A DNA stretch of 33,452 nt from CAZGXM01 sp964529795 (GTDB lineage Bacteria; Bacillota; JADQBR01). Below are positions 6,884-14,535 of the stretch, piece by piece; within the stretch, counting starts at the first letter, position 1; each line of letters opens with the position of its first letter. The position numbers and the translations under genes are program-made. The stretch is taken from NCBI GenBank assembly GCA_964529795.1, contig CAZGXM010000025.1, positions 1 to 33,452 of the forward strand. The letters run 5' to 3'. The notes below the pieces were generated by a model. It saw nothing but the letters and a program-made list of their open reading frames with translations. It did not search any database and was not told the origin of the DNA.

Positions 6884-7876
6884 ATGCTGGTGTTATCGAA
6901 AAGTGATGTTCAAAAAGCGGTCTCCATGCGGGAAGCAATTGGTGCGGTAGAAACGGCCTACCTGCATTACTACCGAAAGAAAGCGGAAACCCCGTTGAGA
7001 ACGAGAATTCACTGTGAGCAAGTTGGTGGGGACATGCTTTTTATGCCTGCCCTGATGAAGGAGTTGGGGGGTATAGGGTTAAAGATAGTGTCCGTGTTTC
7101 CCAATAATGAAAAATACAACAAGGCCACAATATCGGCGGTCATGCTTTACAGCAGCGTGGAGACGGGTGAACCGCTATGTTTAATGGACGCCACTTATAT
7201 TACGGCGCTGCGTACCGGTGCTGCTTCAGGTGTGGCAACGAGATACCTGGCAAAGAAAGTAGTCAACAAGGTTGCCATATTCGGTACGGGCGGACAAGCT
7301 CTCAAGCAATTGGAGGCTATCCTGGAGGAAAGGGACATCAAGGAAGTAGTGGTTTTTGACGTAGATCAGAAGCGGGTGAAAAAATTCTTAACTGTATCTC
7401 AAAAAGAATTGAGCAGATTTAGTTTTACTGTTAAAATTGCCAAAGAACCCCGTGAGGCGGTAAGAGGGGCAGACATAATTGTTACTGTTACCACATCGCG
7501 AAACCCGGTCTTTTCCGGTCGTGACCTTAGCCCGGGGGCACATATTAACGGCATAGGTTCCTATACGCCTGAAATGCAAGAGATTGATGAAACTACCGTA
7601 TCCCGGGCGGCCAAGATCGTAATAGATTCTTTTGAAGCATCGTTTAAAGAAGCCGGGGATTTAATTATACCAGTTGAAAAGGGTATCATTGGTAAAGAGG
7701 ATATATACTGTGAAATTGGGAAAATAATTAACGGCGAGCTACCCGGCAGAGAGAATAATGAGGAAATCACATTTTTCAAATCCGTGGGTATTGCGCCGCA
7801 AGATATTGCGGTGGCTAAACTGGTTTATGAAAATGCATTAGTAAAGCGCTTGGGGCAGCAAGTTGAAATATTTTAG
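6884..7876 (+). CDS. ornithine cyclodeaminase / mu-crystallin family dehydrogenase
   Basis: The protein is 330 residues from an ATG preceded by GGAAGGGG. Family motifs are in order: 'LRTRIH' (Arg41), 'GGIGLKIVSVFPNN' (Lys67), 'LMDATYITALRTGAASGVATRYL' (Arg110), the Rossmann motif GTGGQA (134-139), and 'VIDSFEASFKEAGDL' near 250. The family includes ornithine cyclodeaminase (ornithine to proline), NAD-dependent alanine dehydrogenase and cyclic imino acid reductases, and sequence alone does not choose among them. It is followed after 49 bases by the FadR-type regulator and precedes the amino acid transporter, so the substrate or product is probably an amino or imino acid of the same pathway. 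A proline dehydrogenase gene further on makes proline a fair guess. Confidence 0.88.
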   Translation: MLVLSKSDVQKAVSMREAIGAVETAYLHYYRKKAETPLRTRIHCEQVGGDMLFMPALMKELGGIGLKIVSVFPNNEKYNKATISAVMLYSSVETGEPLCLMDATYITALRTGAASGVATRYLAKKVVNKVAIFGTGGQALKQLEAILEERDIKEVVVFDVDQKRVKKFLTVSQKELSRFSFTVKIAKEPREAVRGADIIVTVTTSRNPVFSGRDLSPGAHINGIGSYTPEMQEIDETTVSRAAKIVIDSFEASFKEAGDLIIPVEKGIIGKEDIYCEIGKIINGELPGRENNEEITFFKSVGIAPQDIAVAKLVYENALVKRLGQQVEIF

Positions 7877-7925
7877 TTTGGATATTATTTAATTTTGCTA
7901 CTAATTTTGACGGGGGTTAGAGGAA

Positions 7926-8690
7926 ATGGACATTAAAAGGAAGAAAAGAACACGGCTATACCGAGATATTGTTGCCCAGGTGCGGCAGTTAATTCAAGAC
8001 GGTTCCCTGGCACCCGGCGACCAGTTGCTTCCTGAACGTCAGCTGTCAGAAAAACTGGGAGTAAGCAGGTCGGCTTTAAGGGAGGCCCTGACGGCTTTGG
8101 ATGCCATGGGCCTAATTGATATCACGCCAGGCGGGGGTACCTACGTTAAAAAAGTTAGTATGGAAAGTATGGTTGATCCGCTGGCCAGTATCATGTTGAA
8201 GGAAAGAGAAACGGTGTTTGATTTTTTGGAGACCAGAAAGATACTGGAAGTGGAAATTGTCAAACTGGCTGCTGAGAGAGCTACCAAATCTGATTTGTAC
8301 CAGATTCGGGAAGCGGCAATTGAAATGTACAGCGAAGTAACTAATAATAGGGATGCGGATGAATCTGATGAAAAATTTCACATTGCTCTGGCAAAAGCCA
8401 CACACAATTCGGTTTTGGCTGATACTATGGTCATGTTAACTAAACTAACCAGGGAAGCATACGGGCCGGCAAGAAAGGAATTGTTAAGAGGACCGATTAA
8501 GACATGGTGCGAGCAAAACTTTGAAATATATGAGGCAATCAAAAATAAAGATCCTGAAAAAGCTGCCGATTTGGTGAGAAGGCACCTGCAAATGGCCGAA
8601 GATGAGTTGCGACGGTTACTTAAACAACATAATTATTACAAGGGAACCGACTTAAAACCAGAGACCCAGAGCAAAACCGATATTTCCTAA
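7926..8690 (+). CDS. GntR-family transcriptional regulator, FadR subfamily
   Basis: The protein is 254 residues from an ATG with GGGGTTAGAGG upstream. Residues 8-75 are a GntR winged helix ('LYRDIVAQVRQLIQDGSLAPGDQLLPERQLSEKLGVSRSALREALTALDAMGLI'), and 'PGGGTYV' forms the wing. Residues about 90-235 form an all-helical FCD ligand domain, with 'DEKFHIALAKATHN' and 'HLQMAEDELRR' supplying candidate metal-binding His and Asp. The subfamily senses small carboxylates and amino acid-derived acids. It follows the cyclodeaminase gene. Three copies of a TGGTNNNACCA-like operator stand before its own operon, before livK and before the dehydrogenase operon, so it is the likely master regulator of this region. 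Confidence 0.93.
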   Translation: MDIKRKKRTRLYRDIVAQVRQLIQDGSLAPGDQLLPERQLSEKLGVSRSALREALTALDAMGLIDITPGGGTYVKKVSMESMVDPLASIMLKERETVFDFLETRKILEVEIVKLAAERATKSDLYQIREAAIEMYSEVTNNRDADESDEKFHIALAKATHNSVLADTMVMLTKLTREAYGPARKELLRGPIKTWCEQNFEIYEAIKNKDPEKAADLVRRHLQMAEDELRRLLKQHNYYKGTDLKPETQSKTDIS

Positions 8691-8769
8691 ACCTTTCAAT
8701 GTATTCTAGTTACTGGTGTCACAAGGTAAAAAAATGAACTAGTGCGTAAAATATTTAATAAAAAAATAT

Positions 8770-8790
8770 CCCGGTGCAAAAAGCACCGGG
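8770..8790. terminator. intrinsic terminator hairpin after the FadR gene
   Basis: CCCGGTGC (8770-8777) and GCACCGGG (8783-8790) form a perfect 8-bp stem with an AAAAA loop. GTTATT follows on the plus strand. On the minus strand the hairpin is followed by ATATTTTTTTAT, so it would work best in that direction but may be bidirectional. Confidence 0.7.
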
Positions 8791-8869
8791 GTTATTCATT
8801 GATAAGTATTCTACGTGTTGAAACTCAACTAAAAAAATTCAAAAAATTTCTTCTTTTCGGGAGGAAATT

Positions 8870-8898
8870 TTGAAAAAAAAGAGAATATAGCTTTTATA
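8870..8898 (+). promoter_or_regulatory. sigma-A promoter of the liv operon
   Basis: TTGAAA (8870-8875) and TTTATA (8893-8898) are 17 bases apart. The predicted transcription start falls at about 8905, on the first base of the FadR-type operator core. Confidence 0.6.
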
Positions 8899-8901
8899 CC
8901 T

Positions 8902-8917
8902 AATTGGTCATACCAGA
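8902..8917. promoter_or_regulatory. FadR-type operator, site 2
   Basis: AATTGGTCATACCAGA contains the perfect inverted repeat TGGT-CAT-ACCA (8905-8915), matching TNGTNNNACNA. Its flank is shared with sites 1 and 3. It overlaps the predicted start of transcription, which suits repression. Confidence 0.75.
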
Positions 8918-9127
8918 TGATACAAAAGGAAATACCAGTTGCGGTCTTTTTTTTGTGATGGCTGTTTTTAGACATCTATTTGCAAAACTATTTCCAGACA
9001 AAAGTTTTTTTGCAGGGCAATTAATCTTGGGAGGGGGTGAGAGCAAAAAACATTTGGCCGGGAAATATAGTCAACCAAAATCTTCCGGAGAATATACCTG
9101 ATGATTGAAAAAGGAGGTTTCCAAGGT

Positions 9128-10330
9128 ATGTTAAAAAGAGTTGTACTAGTTTTAATGGTGGTTGCATTGGTATTTGCTGTGGCAGGTTGCGGTGGGCAGC
9201 AGGCTGCGGAAAACTCTGGCAAGGGCAGTTCTCAAGGTGAAAAACAGGAAAAAGCGGCGGAGCCCATTAAGATTGGTATCCAGGGCCCCATTACCGGCAA
9301 ATGGGCCATTGAGGGTACCGGTTTTGTACGTGCTGCCAAACTGCTGTCTGAACAAATTAATGCCGATGGCGGGTTGTTGGGCCGCCAGGTTGAGATCGTT
9401 GAAGGCGATGACAAGGGCGAACCCAAAGAAGCAGCCCTGGTTGCGCAAAAGATGATTTCCAGTGGTGTTGTTGCCGTGGTTGGGGCCTATAACTCCACCA
9501 ATACTGACCCAATTTCCGATATGTACAATGAAGCGGGTATCCTGCAAATAACCCCGTCATCAACTGCTACTCACCTGACTGAGAAGGGTTACAAGCGGTT
9601 CTTCCGCACCGCGTTCCTGGACAACCGGCAAGGTTTGTTTGCCGCGGAGTTTATTGTTAAAGAGCTGGGCAAGAAGAAAGTGGCATTGATTCACGATAAC
9701 ACCACCTATGCCAAGGGTCTTGCTGAATGGACTCAAAAGTATGTAGAAGAAAAAGGTGGGCAAGTGGTATTCTTTGATGCCATTACCCCCGGTGAACAGG
9801 ACTTTACCGCTACTTTGACCAAGGTCAAGGGAGCCGGTCCCGAGGCTATTTACTTTACAGGATATTTTTCCGAGGGTGGCCTTCTCCTGAAACAGTCCAG
9901 GGATTTGGGTATGATGATACCCTTCGTTGCCGGCAATGCCAACAACAACCCTGACTTCTTTAAGATTGCCGGCAAGGAAGCGGTTTTGGCCGGTGAAGGT
10001 GCGTTTATTACTTCCGAACCCGGTCCATCGGATTTGAACAATCCCGAAGCGACCAAGTTTGTTGCTGACTACCAGGCGAAGTACGGCGAGATGCCGCCCA
10101 GTGTGTGGACTCTCAGTGCCGCCGACGCGTTCCGTCTGATTACTTATGCCATCAAGGAAACAAAATCCACTGATCCTGAAAAGCTGGCCGAATACCTGCA
10201 CAACGATATCAAGGATTTCCCGGGCATTACCGGCCCTATTACTTATGATGAAAAAGGCGACCGGCTGGGGGCAATCCATAAGGCTTACCGGGTAGACGAA
10301 AACGGTAACCTGGTATTGTACAAGGAGTAA
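9128..10330 (+). CDS. livK: branched-chain-type amino acid ABC transporter, substrate-binding lipoprotein
   Basis: The protein is 400 residues from ATG 9128, with AAGGAGG about 12 bases upstream. The in-frame ATG at 9101 has no such site and would spoil the signal peptide. Residues 1-20 are a lipoprotein signal with the lipobox VAGC, Cys21 being the lipid anchor. The mature part starts 'KIGIQGPITGKWAIEGTGFVRAAKLLSEQINADGGLLGRQVEIV' and has the LivJ/LivK hallmark 'VVAVVGAYNSTNTDPISDMYNEAGILQITPSSTA'. It captures an amino acid outside the membrane for the permease encoded by the next four genes. The specificity of this family ranges over Leu, Ile, Val, Ala and also amides or proline-like compounds, so the ligand is not known. 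Confidence 0.95.
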   Translation: MLKRVVLVLMVVALVFAVAGCGGQQAAENSGKGSSQGEKQEKAAEPIKIGIQGPITGKWAIEGTGFVRAAKLLSEQINADGGLLGRQVEIVEGDDKGEPKEAALVAQKMISSGVVAVVGAYNSTNTDPISDMYNEAGILQITPSSTATHLTEKGYKRFFRTAFLDNRQGLFAAEFIVKELGKKKVALIHDNTTYAKGLAEWTQKYVEEKGGQVVFFDAITPGEQDFTATLTKVKGAGPEAIYFTGYFSEGGLLLKQSRDLGMMIPFVAGNANNNPDFFKIAGKEAVLAGEGAFITSEPGPSDLNNPEATKFVADYQAKYGEMPPSVWTLSAADAFRLITYAIKETKSTDPEKLAEYLHNDIKDFPGITGPITYDEKGDRLGAIHKAYRVDENGNLVLYKE

Positions 10331-10398
10331 CCGCTGGATTTGACGGTTAAAGAAGTAGTTTGCCACTGTTAAAACTTTGGGACGTTGCAACCTGCTTG

Positions 10399-10429
10399 CG
10401 CGGGGAAGCGATATAGTCGTTTCCCTGCG
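10399..10429 (+). promoter_or_regulatory. intercistronic 12-bp hairpin between livK and livH
   Basis: Bases 10399-10410 and 10418-10429 pair as a 12-bp stem with two G-U pairs and a seven-base loop. No T tract follows, so it is not a normal terminator. Such hairpins commonly protect or attenuate the transcript so that more binding protein than permease is made. Confidence 0.6.
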
Positions 10430-10466
10430 GGGCGGGCTTAAGCGCTCTAGGAGGTCTTTTTGGTTT

Positions 10467-11375
10467 ATGAATTTTTTTCTGCAACAATTAATTAACGGAT
10501 TGACTATCGGGTCCATTTATGCCCTGGTGGCGCTGGGATACACCATGGTCTACGGTATTCTCAAACTGATAAACTTTGCTCACGGCGAGTTGTTTACTTT
10601 AGGGGCATATTTTGCGTTGACATTGATAGTGAGTATGGGACTGGTAAATATGATTCCAAACCTGGTAGTGGGACTTTTGCTTCTGGTTCTGTTTATTGCC
10701 GGAGGTGTGGCCGTAACTGGTGTTTTACTGGAACGAACGGCATACAAGCCGCTGCGCAAAGCCGGACGGTTACCTGCACTTGTTTCTGCCCTGGGCGCTT
10801 CAATTTTTTTGCAAAATGCCATAATGATTTTTTACGGTCCAAATTACCAGGTGTTGCCTGAAAATATATTACCACCAATTAGCTGGGAGATTATGGGTGT
10901 GGAAATCACCCTGATGCGCTTGTTAATTCTCATCATCTCGGTTTCTTTGATGGTGGGCTTGTACTTGCTAATCCAAAAAACGCTTATTGGTACGGCCATT
11001 CGGGCCAGTGCTCTGGACCATGATACCGCACGGTTAATGGGGATAAACGTTGACGGCATTATCAGCCTGGTTTTCATTATTGGCCCTGCTCTGGGCGGCA
11101 TAGCCGGGATGCTGGTTGGCATGTATTACCGGCAGATCAGCTTTACCATGGGTTGGGCTTACGGCCTGAAGGCGTTTACTGCCGCAATTCTGGGCGGCAT
11201 TGGCAATATTCCCGGCGCCATGGTTGGTGGACTGATTCTTGGAGTTGTGGAGGCATTGGGTGCCGGTTATCTCTCGGCTTCTTGGAAGGATGCTTTGGCT
11301 TTCCTTATCCTCATCCTGATTCTTATTTTCAGGCCAACCGGGCTATTGGGAGAGCGGGTTGCGGATAAGGTCTAG
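10467..11375 (+). CDS. livH: branched-chain-type amino acid ABC transporter permease LivH
   Basis: The protein is 302 residues from ATG 10467, with AGGAGGT twelve bases upstream. The frame is open further upstream, but that part covers the intercistronic hairpin and lacks a site. It has about eight membrane segments and the LivH signature near the N-terminus, 'LINGLTIGSIYALVALGYTMVYGILKLINFAHGELF', with 'GIAGMLVGMYYRQISFTMGWAYGLKAFTAAILGGIGNIPGAMVGG' as the coupling region. It forms the transmembrane channel with LivM. Order livK-H-M-G-F is the standard one, and all five genes are present. Confidence 0.96.
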   Translation: MNFFLQQLINGLTIGSIYALVALGYTMVYGILKLINFAHGELFTLGAYFALTLIVSMGLVNMIPNLVVGLLLLVLFIAGGVAVTGVLLERTAYKPLRKAGRLPALVSALGASIFLQNAIMIFYGPNYQVLPENILPPISWEIMGVEITLMRLLILIISVSLMVGLYLLIQKTLIGTAIRASALDHDTARLMGINVDGIISLVFIIGPALGGIAGMLVGMYYRQISFTMGWAYGLKAFTAAILGGIGNIPGAMVGGLILGVVEALGAGYLSASWKDALAFLILILILIFRPTGLLGERVADKV

Positions 11376-11446
11376 GAAGGTCCTGAAGGCATTTGGCATC
11401 TGGGGATTGCGAAAATGAGAAAATTGTAGGGAAGTGGAGAGGACTA

Positions 11447-12448
11447 ATGAGCAAACTTTGGCAAAAAATTGAGGCAATGGGAAAATGGGGGTACTTGGTG
11501 TTAGCCATGGTTGTGCTGGCCTACCCACTGAAGGCAAACTTGTACTGGACTGACGTCGGGTTTTTCTTTGGGCTTTATATTCTCCTTGGACTGAGCCTGA
11601 ACATCATTGTGGGACATGCCGGTCTTTTCAACTTGGGTCATGCCGCTTTTTATGCCATTGGTGCGTACGGTACTGCGATTTTGAATACTAAGTACGGTGT
11701 TCCCATTATTTGGTTGATACCGGTTTCCGCGCTACTGGCTGCAGGTTTTGCCTATATCATCACGCGGCCCATTTTACACCTGCGCGGCGACTACTTGTGC
11801 ATTGTGACCATCGGTTTTGGGGAGATCATGCGCATACTGCTTATTAACGACCCGGGCGGGTTGACCGGGGGACCAAACGGTGTTTTTGGCATTGCCCGGC
11901 CGGTAATATTTGGTTTCAAGCTGGTTCAGCCGATGCATTTTTACTATTTGATGTGGATTATGGTCATTTTGGTTATTCTCGGGCTGAGGAGACTTGACAA
12001 TTCAAGGATCGGCAGGGCCTGGAACTACATTAGGGAGGATGAACTGGCGGCAGAAGCTATGGGGATAGATACCACCGGTCTCAAATTGTTGGGTTTTGTG
12101 GTGGGTGCCGGTCTGGCTGGAATTGCAGGCAATATTTATGCTGCCAAAATGATGATTATATCCCCCGACAGTTTCACTTTTTGGGAGTCCGTAGTGATGT
12201 TTTCAATAATTGTACTGGGTGGACCCGGTTCCATTCCCGGGGTAATTATCGGCACTTTTGCCATGGTTGTCCTTCCGGAAATTTTCAGGGAATTTTCACA
12301 GTTCCGCATGCTGATTTTTGGGGCGGCCATGATTGTGATGATGATCTTTCGCCCGCAGGGACTGTGGCCTACCCGGCGGATGCGGCGGGCGTTGGAGGAA
12401 GACCGGGTGGAAGTGTCAGAAACCGCCAACTCTGGTGTTTCTCTATAG
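11447..12448 (+). CDS. livM: branched-chain-type amino acid ABC transporter permease LivM
   Basis: The protein is 333 residues from ATG 11447, chosen for the GGAGAGG just upstream. An in-frame start at 11393 would add 18 residues of unlikely sequence. The membrane domain carries the LivM motif 'LGLSLNIIVGHAGLFNLGHAAFYAIGAYGTAIL', then 'LRGDYLCIVTIGFGEIMRILL' and 'GGPGSIPGVIIGTFAMVVLPEIF'. The C-terminus is short and charged. It pairs with LivH as the second channel subunit. It lies 71 bases after livH and 37 bases before livG, in one operon. Confidence 0.96.
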   Translation: MSKLWQKIEAMGKWGYLVLAMVVLAYPLKANLYWTDVGFFFGLYILLGLSLNIIVGHAGLFNLGHAAFYAIGAYGTAILNTKYGVPIIWLIPVSALLAAGFAYIITRPILHLRGDYLCIVTIGFGEIMRILLINDPGGLTGGPNGVFGIARPVIFGFKLVQPMHFYYLMWIMVILVILGLRRLDNSRIGRAWNYIREDELAAEAMGIDTTGLKLLGFVVGAGLAGIAGNIYAAKMMIISPDSFTFWESVVMFSIIVLGGPGSIPGVIIGTFAMVVLPEIFREFSQFRMLIFGAAMIVMMIFRPQGLWPTRRMRRALEEDRVEVSETANSGVSL

Positions 12449-12485
12449 AACGAAACAATACAGATCCAAAGGTTAGGGGTATGCC

Positions 12486-13259
12486 ATGAACATGTTAGAG
12501 TTATCGCGTTTAACCAAAAACTTTGGAGGTTTACGGGCAGTAGATGCCGTGGATTTTGAGATGAAAAAGGGTGAAATCCTGGGTTTAATCGGCCCTAACG
12601 GCGCTGGTAAAACAACAGTATTCAACCTGATTACCGGTATTTACCAGCCGGATGAGGGGGATATCCGCCTGGAAGGAGAAAGCATTACCGGTCTTCGCCC
12701 TCATGCCATTGCCGAAAAGGGAATTGCCCGTACCTTTCAGACCTTGAGGTTGTTCGGTAACATGACCGTGCTGGAAAACGTCATGTCTGGCCAGCATGTC
12801 CGTAGTAAAGCCGGATTTTGGGCATCAGTATTTCAGCCGAAAGTGCAGAGAATAGAAGAAACAAAAATCCTGAAAGTGGTCGAGGAAAAATTAAAACTGA
12901 CAAATCTGTGGCGGTTTCGCAATGGGCTGGCAAAAAATTTATCTTATGGTGACCAGCGACGGTTGGAGATTGCCCGTGCCCTGGCAACTTTTCCAAAACT
13001 GATTATTTTGGATGAGCCGGCAGGCGGGTTGAACGAGCAGGAGAGCATGGAGTTAATAGACTTAATCAAAATTATTAGAGACTCCGGGGTGACGGTGCTG
13101 CTGATAGAACACGATATGAATGTTGTGATGAATATATCTGACCGCATAGTTGTTTTGGAAAACGGGGCCAAAATTGCTGAAGGGGTTCCGGAGGAAATTC
13201 AAGCCGACGAGAAAGTTATTGAGGCTTATCTCGGGAAACAAGAGGATGATGATTTCTGA
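12486..13259 (+). CDS. livG: amino acid ABC transporter ATPase LivG
   Basis: The protein is 257 residues from ATG 12486 (AGGTTAGGGG upstream; a second ATG two codons later is possible). Walker A is GPNGAGKTT at 36-44. The signature helix is 'LSYGDQRRLEIARALA', the variant normal for LivG, and Walker B is 'LIILDEPAGGLN'. The C-terminal 'IAEGVPEEIQADEKVIEAYLG' tail is typical of this subfamily. It powers the LivHM channel together with LivF. The stop overlaps the livF start by one base (TGATG), so translation is probably coupled. Confidence 0.97.
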   Translation: MNMLELSRLTKNFGGLRAVDAVDFEMKKGEILGLIGPNGAGKTTVFNLITGIYQPDEGDIRLEGESITGLRPHAIAEKGIARTFQTLRLFGNMTVLENVMSGQHVRSKAGFWASVFQPKVQRIEETKILKVVEEKLKLTNLWRFRNGLAKNLSYGDQRRLEIARALATFPKLIILDEPAGGLNEQESMELIDLIKIIRDSGVTVLLIEHDMNVVMNISDRIVVLENGAKIAEGVPEEIQADEKVIEAYLGKQEDDDF

Positions 13260-13975
13260 TGGCATTATTGAAGATTGAAAACTTACACATTTATTACGGC
13301 TATGTGCATGCTCTCAAAGGTATTTCCCTGGAAGTTGGCGATGGAGAAATTGTTACCCTGCTTGGAGCGAATGGTGCCGGAAAAACCACTACCTTAAGAG
13401 CCATATCTGGATTGTTGAAGCCTAAGGCTGGCAGATTAACATTTAACGACGAGTCTCTGGCCAGCAAAAAAGCTCATGAAATCGTGAGTTTGGGAATAGC
13501 GCAATCGCCGGAAGGACGTAAAGTGTTTGCAACTCTCTCCGTGGACGAGAACCTAAGTTTAGGTGCGTACACGCGCAAGAAAGAATGGACGGAGGCGGAA
13601 AAAAGCCGGCGGTTTGTATACGACCTTTTTCCCCGTTTGGCGGAAAGGAAAAACCAGCTTGCCGGTACGCTGTCCGGCGGTGAACAGCAAATGCTGGCTA
13701 TTGGCAGGGCATTGATGGCCAAGCCGAAGCTGATGCTCCTGGACGAGCCTTCCCTGGGCTTGGCCCCGTTGCTGGTGCAGGGCATATTCAAAACCATTAA
13801 GGAAATAAACAGAGAAGGGGTAACAATTTTACTGGTGGAACAAAATGCCAGGGTGGCGCTTAAGATTGCTAACCGGGGTTATGTTTTGGAAACAGGCAAG
13901 AGTGTCCTTACTGGTAAAGCCAGTGACCTCCTTGCCGATGAGCGGGTACGTAAGGCTTACCTGGGAGAAAAATAA
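13259..13975 (+). CDS. livF: amino acid ABC transporter ATPase LivF
   Basis: The protein is 238 residues. Walker A is GANGAGKTT at 36-44, the signature is 'LSGGEQQMLAIGRAL', and Walker B is 'LMLLDEPSLGLAP', all standard for LivF. Its ATG shares one base with the livG stop. It is the last gene of the transporter operon. The next 245 bases hold only short inverted repeats, among them TGCATTT-T-AAATGCA at 13983-13997, and a FadR-type operator. A clear T-rich terminator was not found, so some readthrough into the dehydrogenase genes is possible. Confidence 0.97.
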   Translation: MALLKIENLHIYYGYVHALKGISLEVGDGEIVTLLGANGAGKTTTLRAISGLLKPKAGRLTFNDESLASKKAHEIVSLGIAQSPEGRKVFATLSVDENLSLGAYTRKKEWTEAEKSRRFVYDLFPRLAERKNQLAGTLSGGEQQMLAIGRALMAKPKLMLLDEPSLGLAPLLVQGIFKTIKEINREGVTILLVEQNARVALKIANRGYVLETGKSVLTGKASDLLADERVRKAYLGEK

Positions 13976-14137
13976 ACGGTTGTGCATTTTAAATGCAAAA
14001 GGGATGGAAACCCCAGGATGGTAGTTTGCAGTCCTTTTTAAAAACAAAAGGTTGGCCGGTGTTTCCAGGAAAAATAGAAACAGCAGCCGCAGCAGGTGCT
14101 CAAAACTTACATATTTTTTTACATTGCTTTGGTTTAC

Positions 14138-14153
14138 ACCGGTCATACCAATT
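14138..14153. promoter_or_regulatory. FadR-type operator, site 3
   Basis: ACCGGTCATACCAATT shares 13 of 16 positions with site 1 in the same orientation, and its core GGTCATACC is identical to that of site 2. One arm has C in place of T at the outer core position. It lies about 70 bases upstream of the dehydrogenase operon, so that operon is probably controlled separately from, but along with, the transporter. Confidence 0.65.
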
Positions 14154-14220
14154 TCCGGGGGCATAAAATAATGCAAGCAATCTTTCCCCGGGTACTTTCC
14201 AAAGCATGGAGGGGTAAAAG

Positions 14221-14535
14221 TTGAGGATTGAAAGGCATCCTATTTTGACATTTTCCAAAGGTGAGAAAGTAAAGTTCTATTTTGACGGGAAGGAACTGGA
14301 GGGATATAGAGGGGAACCTATAGCAGCGGCGCTTCACGCCGCGGGTGTACGGGTGTTAGGTTACAGTCCCAAAAGCAAGCGCCCGCGAGGGCTGTACTGC
14401 GCTATCGGCAATTGTTCATCTTGCTTGATGACTGTCAACGGCACACCGAACGTACGTGTTTGTGTGGAAAGGTTGGAAAGTGGTATGCGTGTGGAAACCC
14501 AGCGAGGGAGGGGTGAACTCGTTGCTCAAGACTGA
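14221..14535 (+). CDS. 2Fe-2S subunit of an amino acid dehydrogenase complex (HcnA/SoxA N-terminal type)
   Basis: The protein is 104 residues from a TTG preceded by GGAGGGG. It is a stand-alone plant-type 2Fe-2S domain (Fer2_4) with 'KVKFYFDGKELEGYRGEPIAAALHAAGVRVLGYS'. Cluster ligands are Cys60, Cys65, Cys68 and Cys81 (C-x4-C-x2-C-x12-C). The same domain forms the N-terminus of sarcosine oxidase alpha and of HcnA, opine oxidase and archaeal proline dehydrogenase subunits. It would pass electrons between the flavin subunits. It is the first of four overlapping or closely spaced genes (14221-17532) encoding one complex. Its 3' end overlaps the next start by 14 bases. Confidence 0.88.
   Translation: MRIERHPILTFSKGEKVKFYFDGKELEGYRGEPIAAALHAAGVRVLGYSPKSKRPRGLYCAIGNCSSCLMTVNGTPNVRVCVERLESGMRVETQRGRGELVAQD

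Larger units (their letters stand above)
8691..9127. other. long intergenic control region before livK
   Basis: This AT-rich stretch of 437 bases holds a terminator-like hairpin (8770-8790), a good sigma-A promoter (8870-8898) and a FadR-type operator at its predicted start site (8902-8917). From there to the livK start is about 220 bases of probable untranslated leader, in which I see no known riboswitch. A 65-codon open frame in the leader has no ribosome site. Confidence 0.6.

Noticed and set aside
8904..9101. 65-codon open frame in the leader of livK
   Set aside because: It has no ribosome site, begins inside the FadR operator and gives a low-quality protein without recognisable features; the leader is better seen as untranslated.
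9560..10516. 318-codon open frame on the minus strand across livK
   Set aside because: It is antisense to a certain lipoprotein gene, has no family resemblance and results from codon bias of the real gene.
14016..14029. Sigma54-like GG-N10-GC (AGGATGGTAGTTTGCA) before the dehydrogenase operon
   Set aside because: The -12 part is good, but the -24 box does not resemble TTGGCAC beyond the GG, so the spacing is probably chance.
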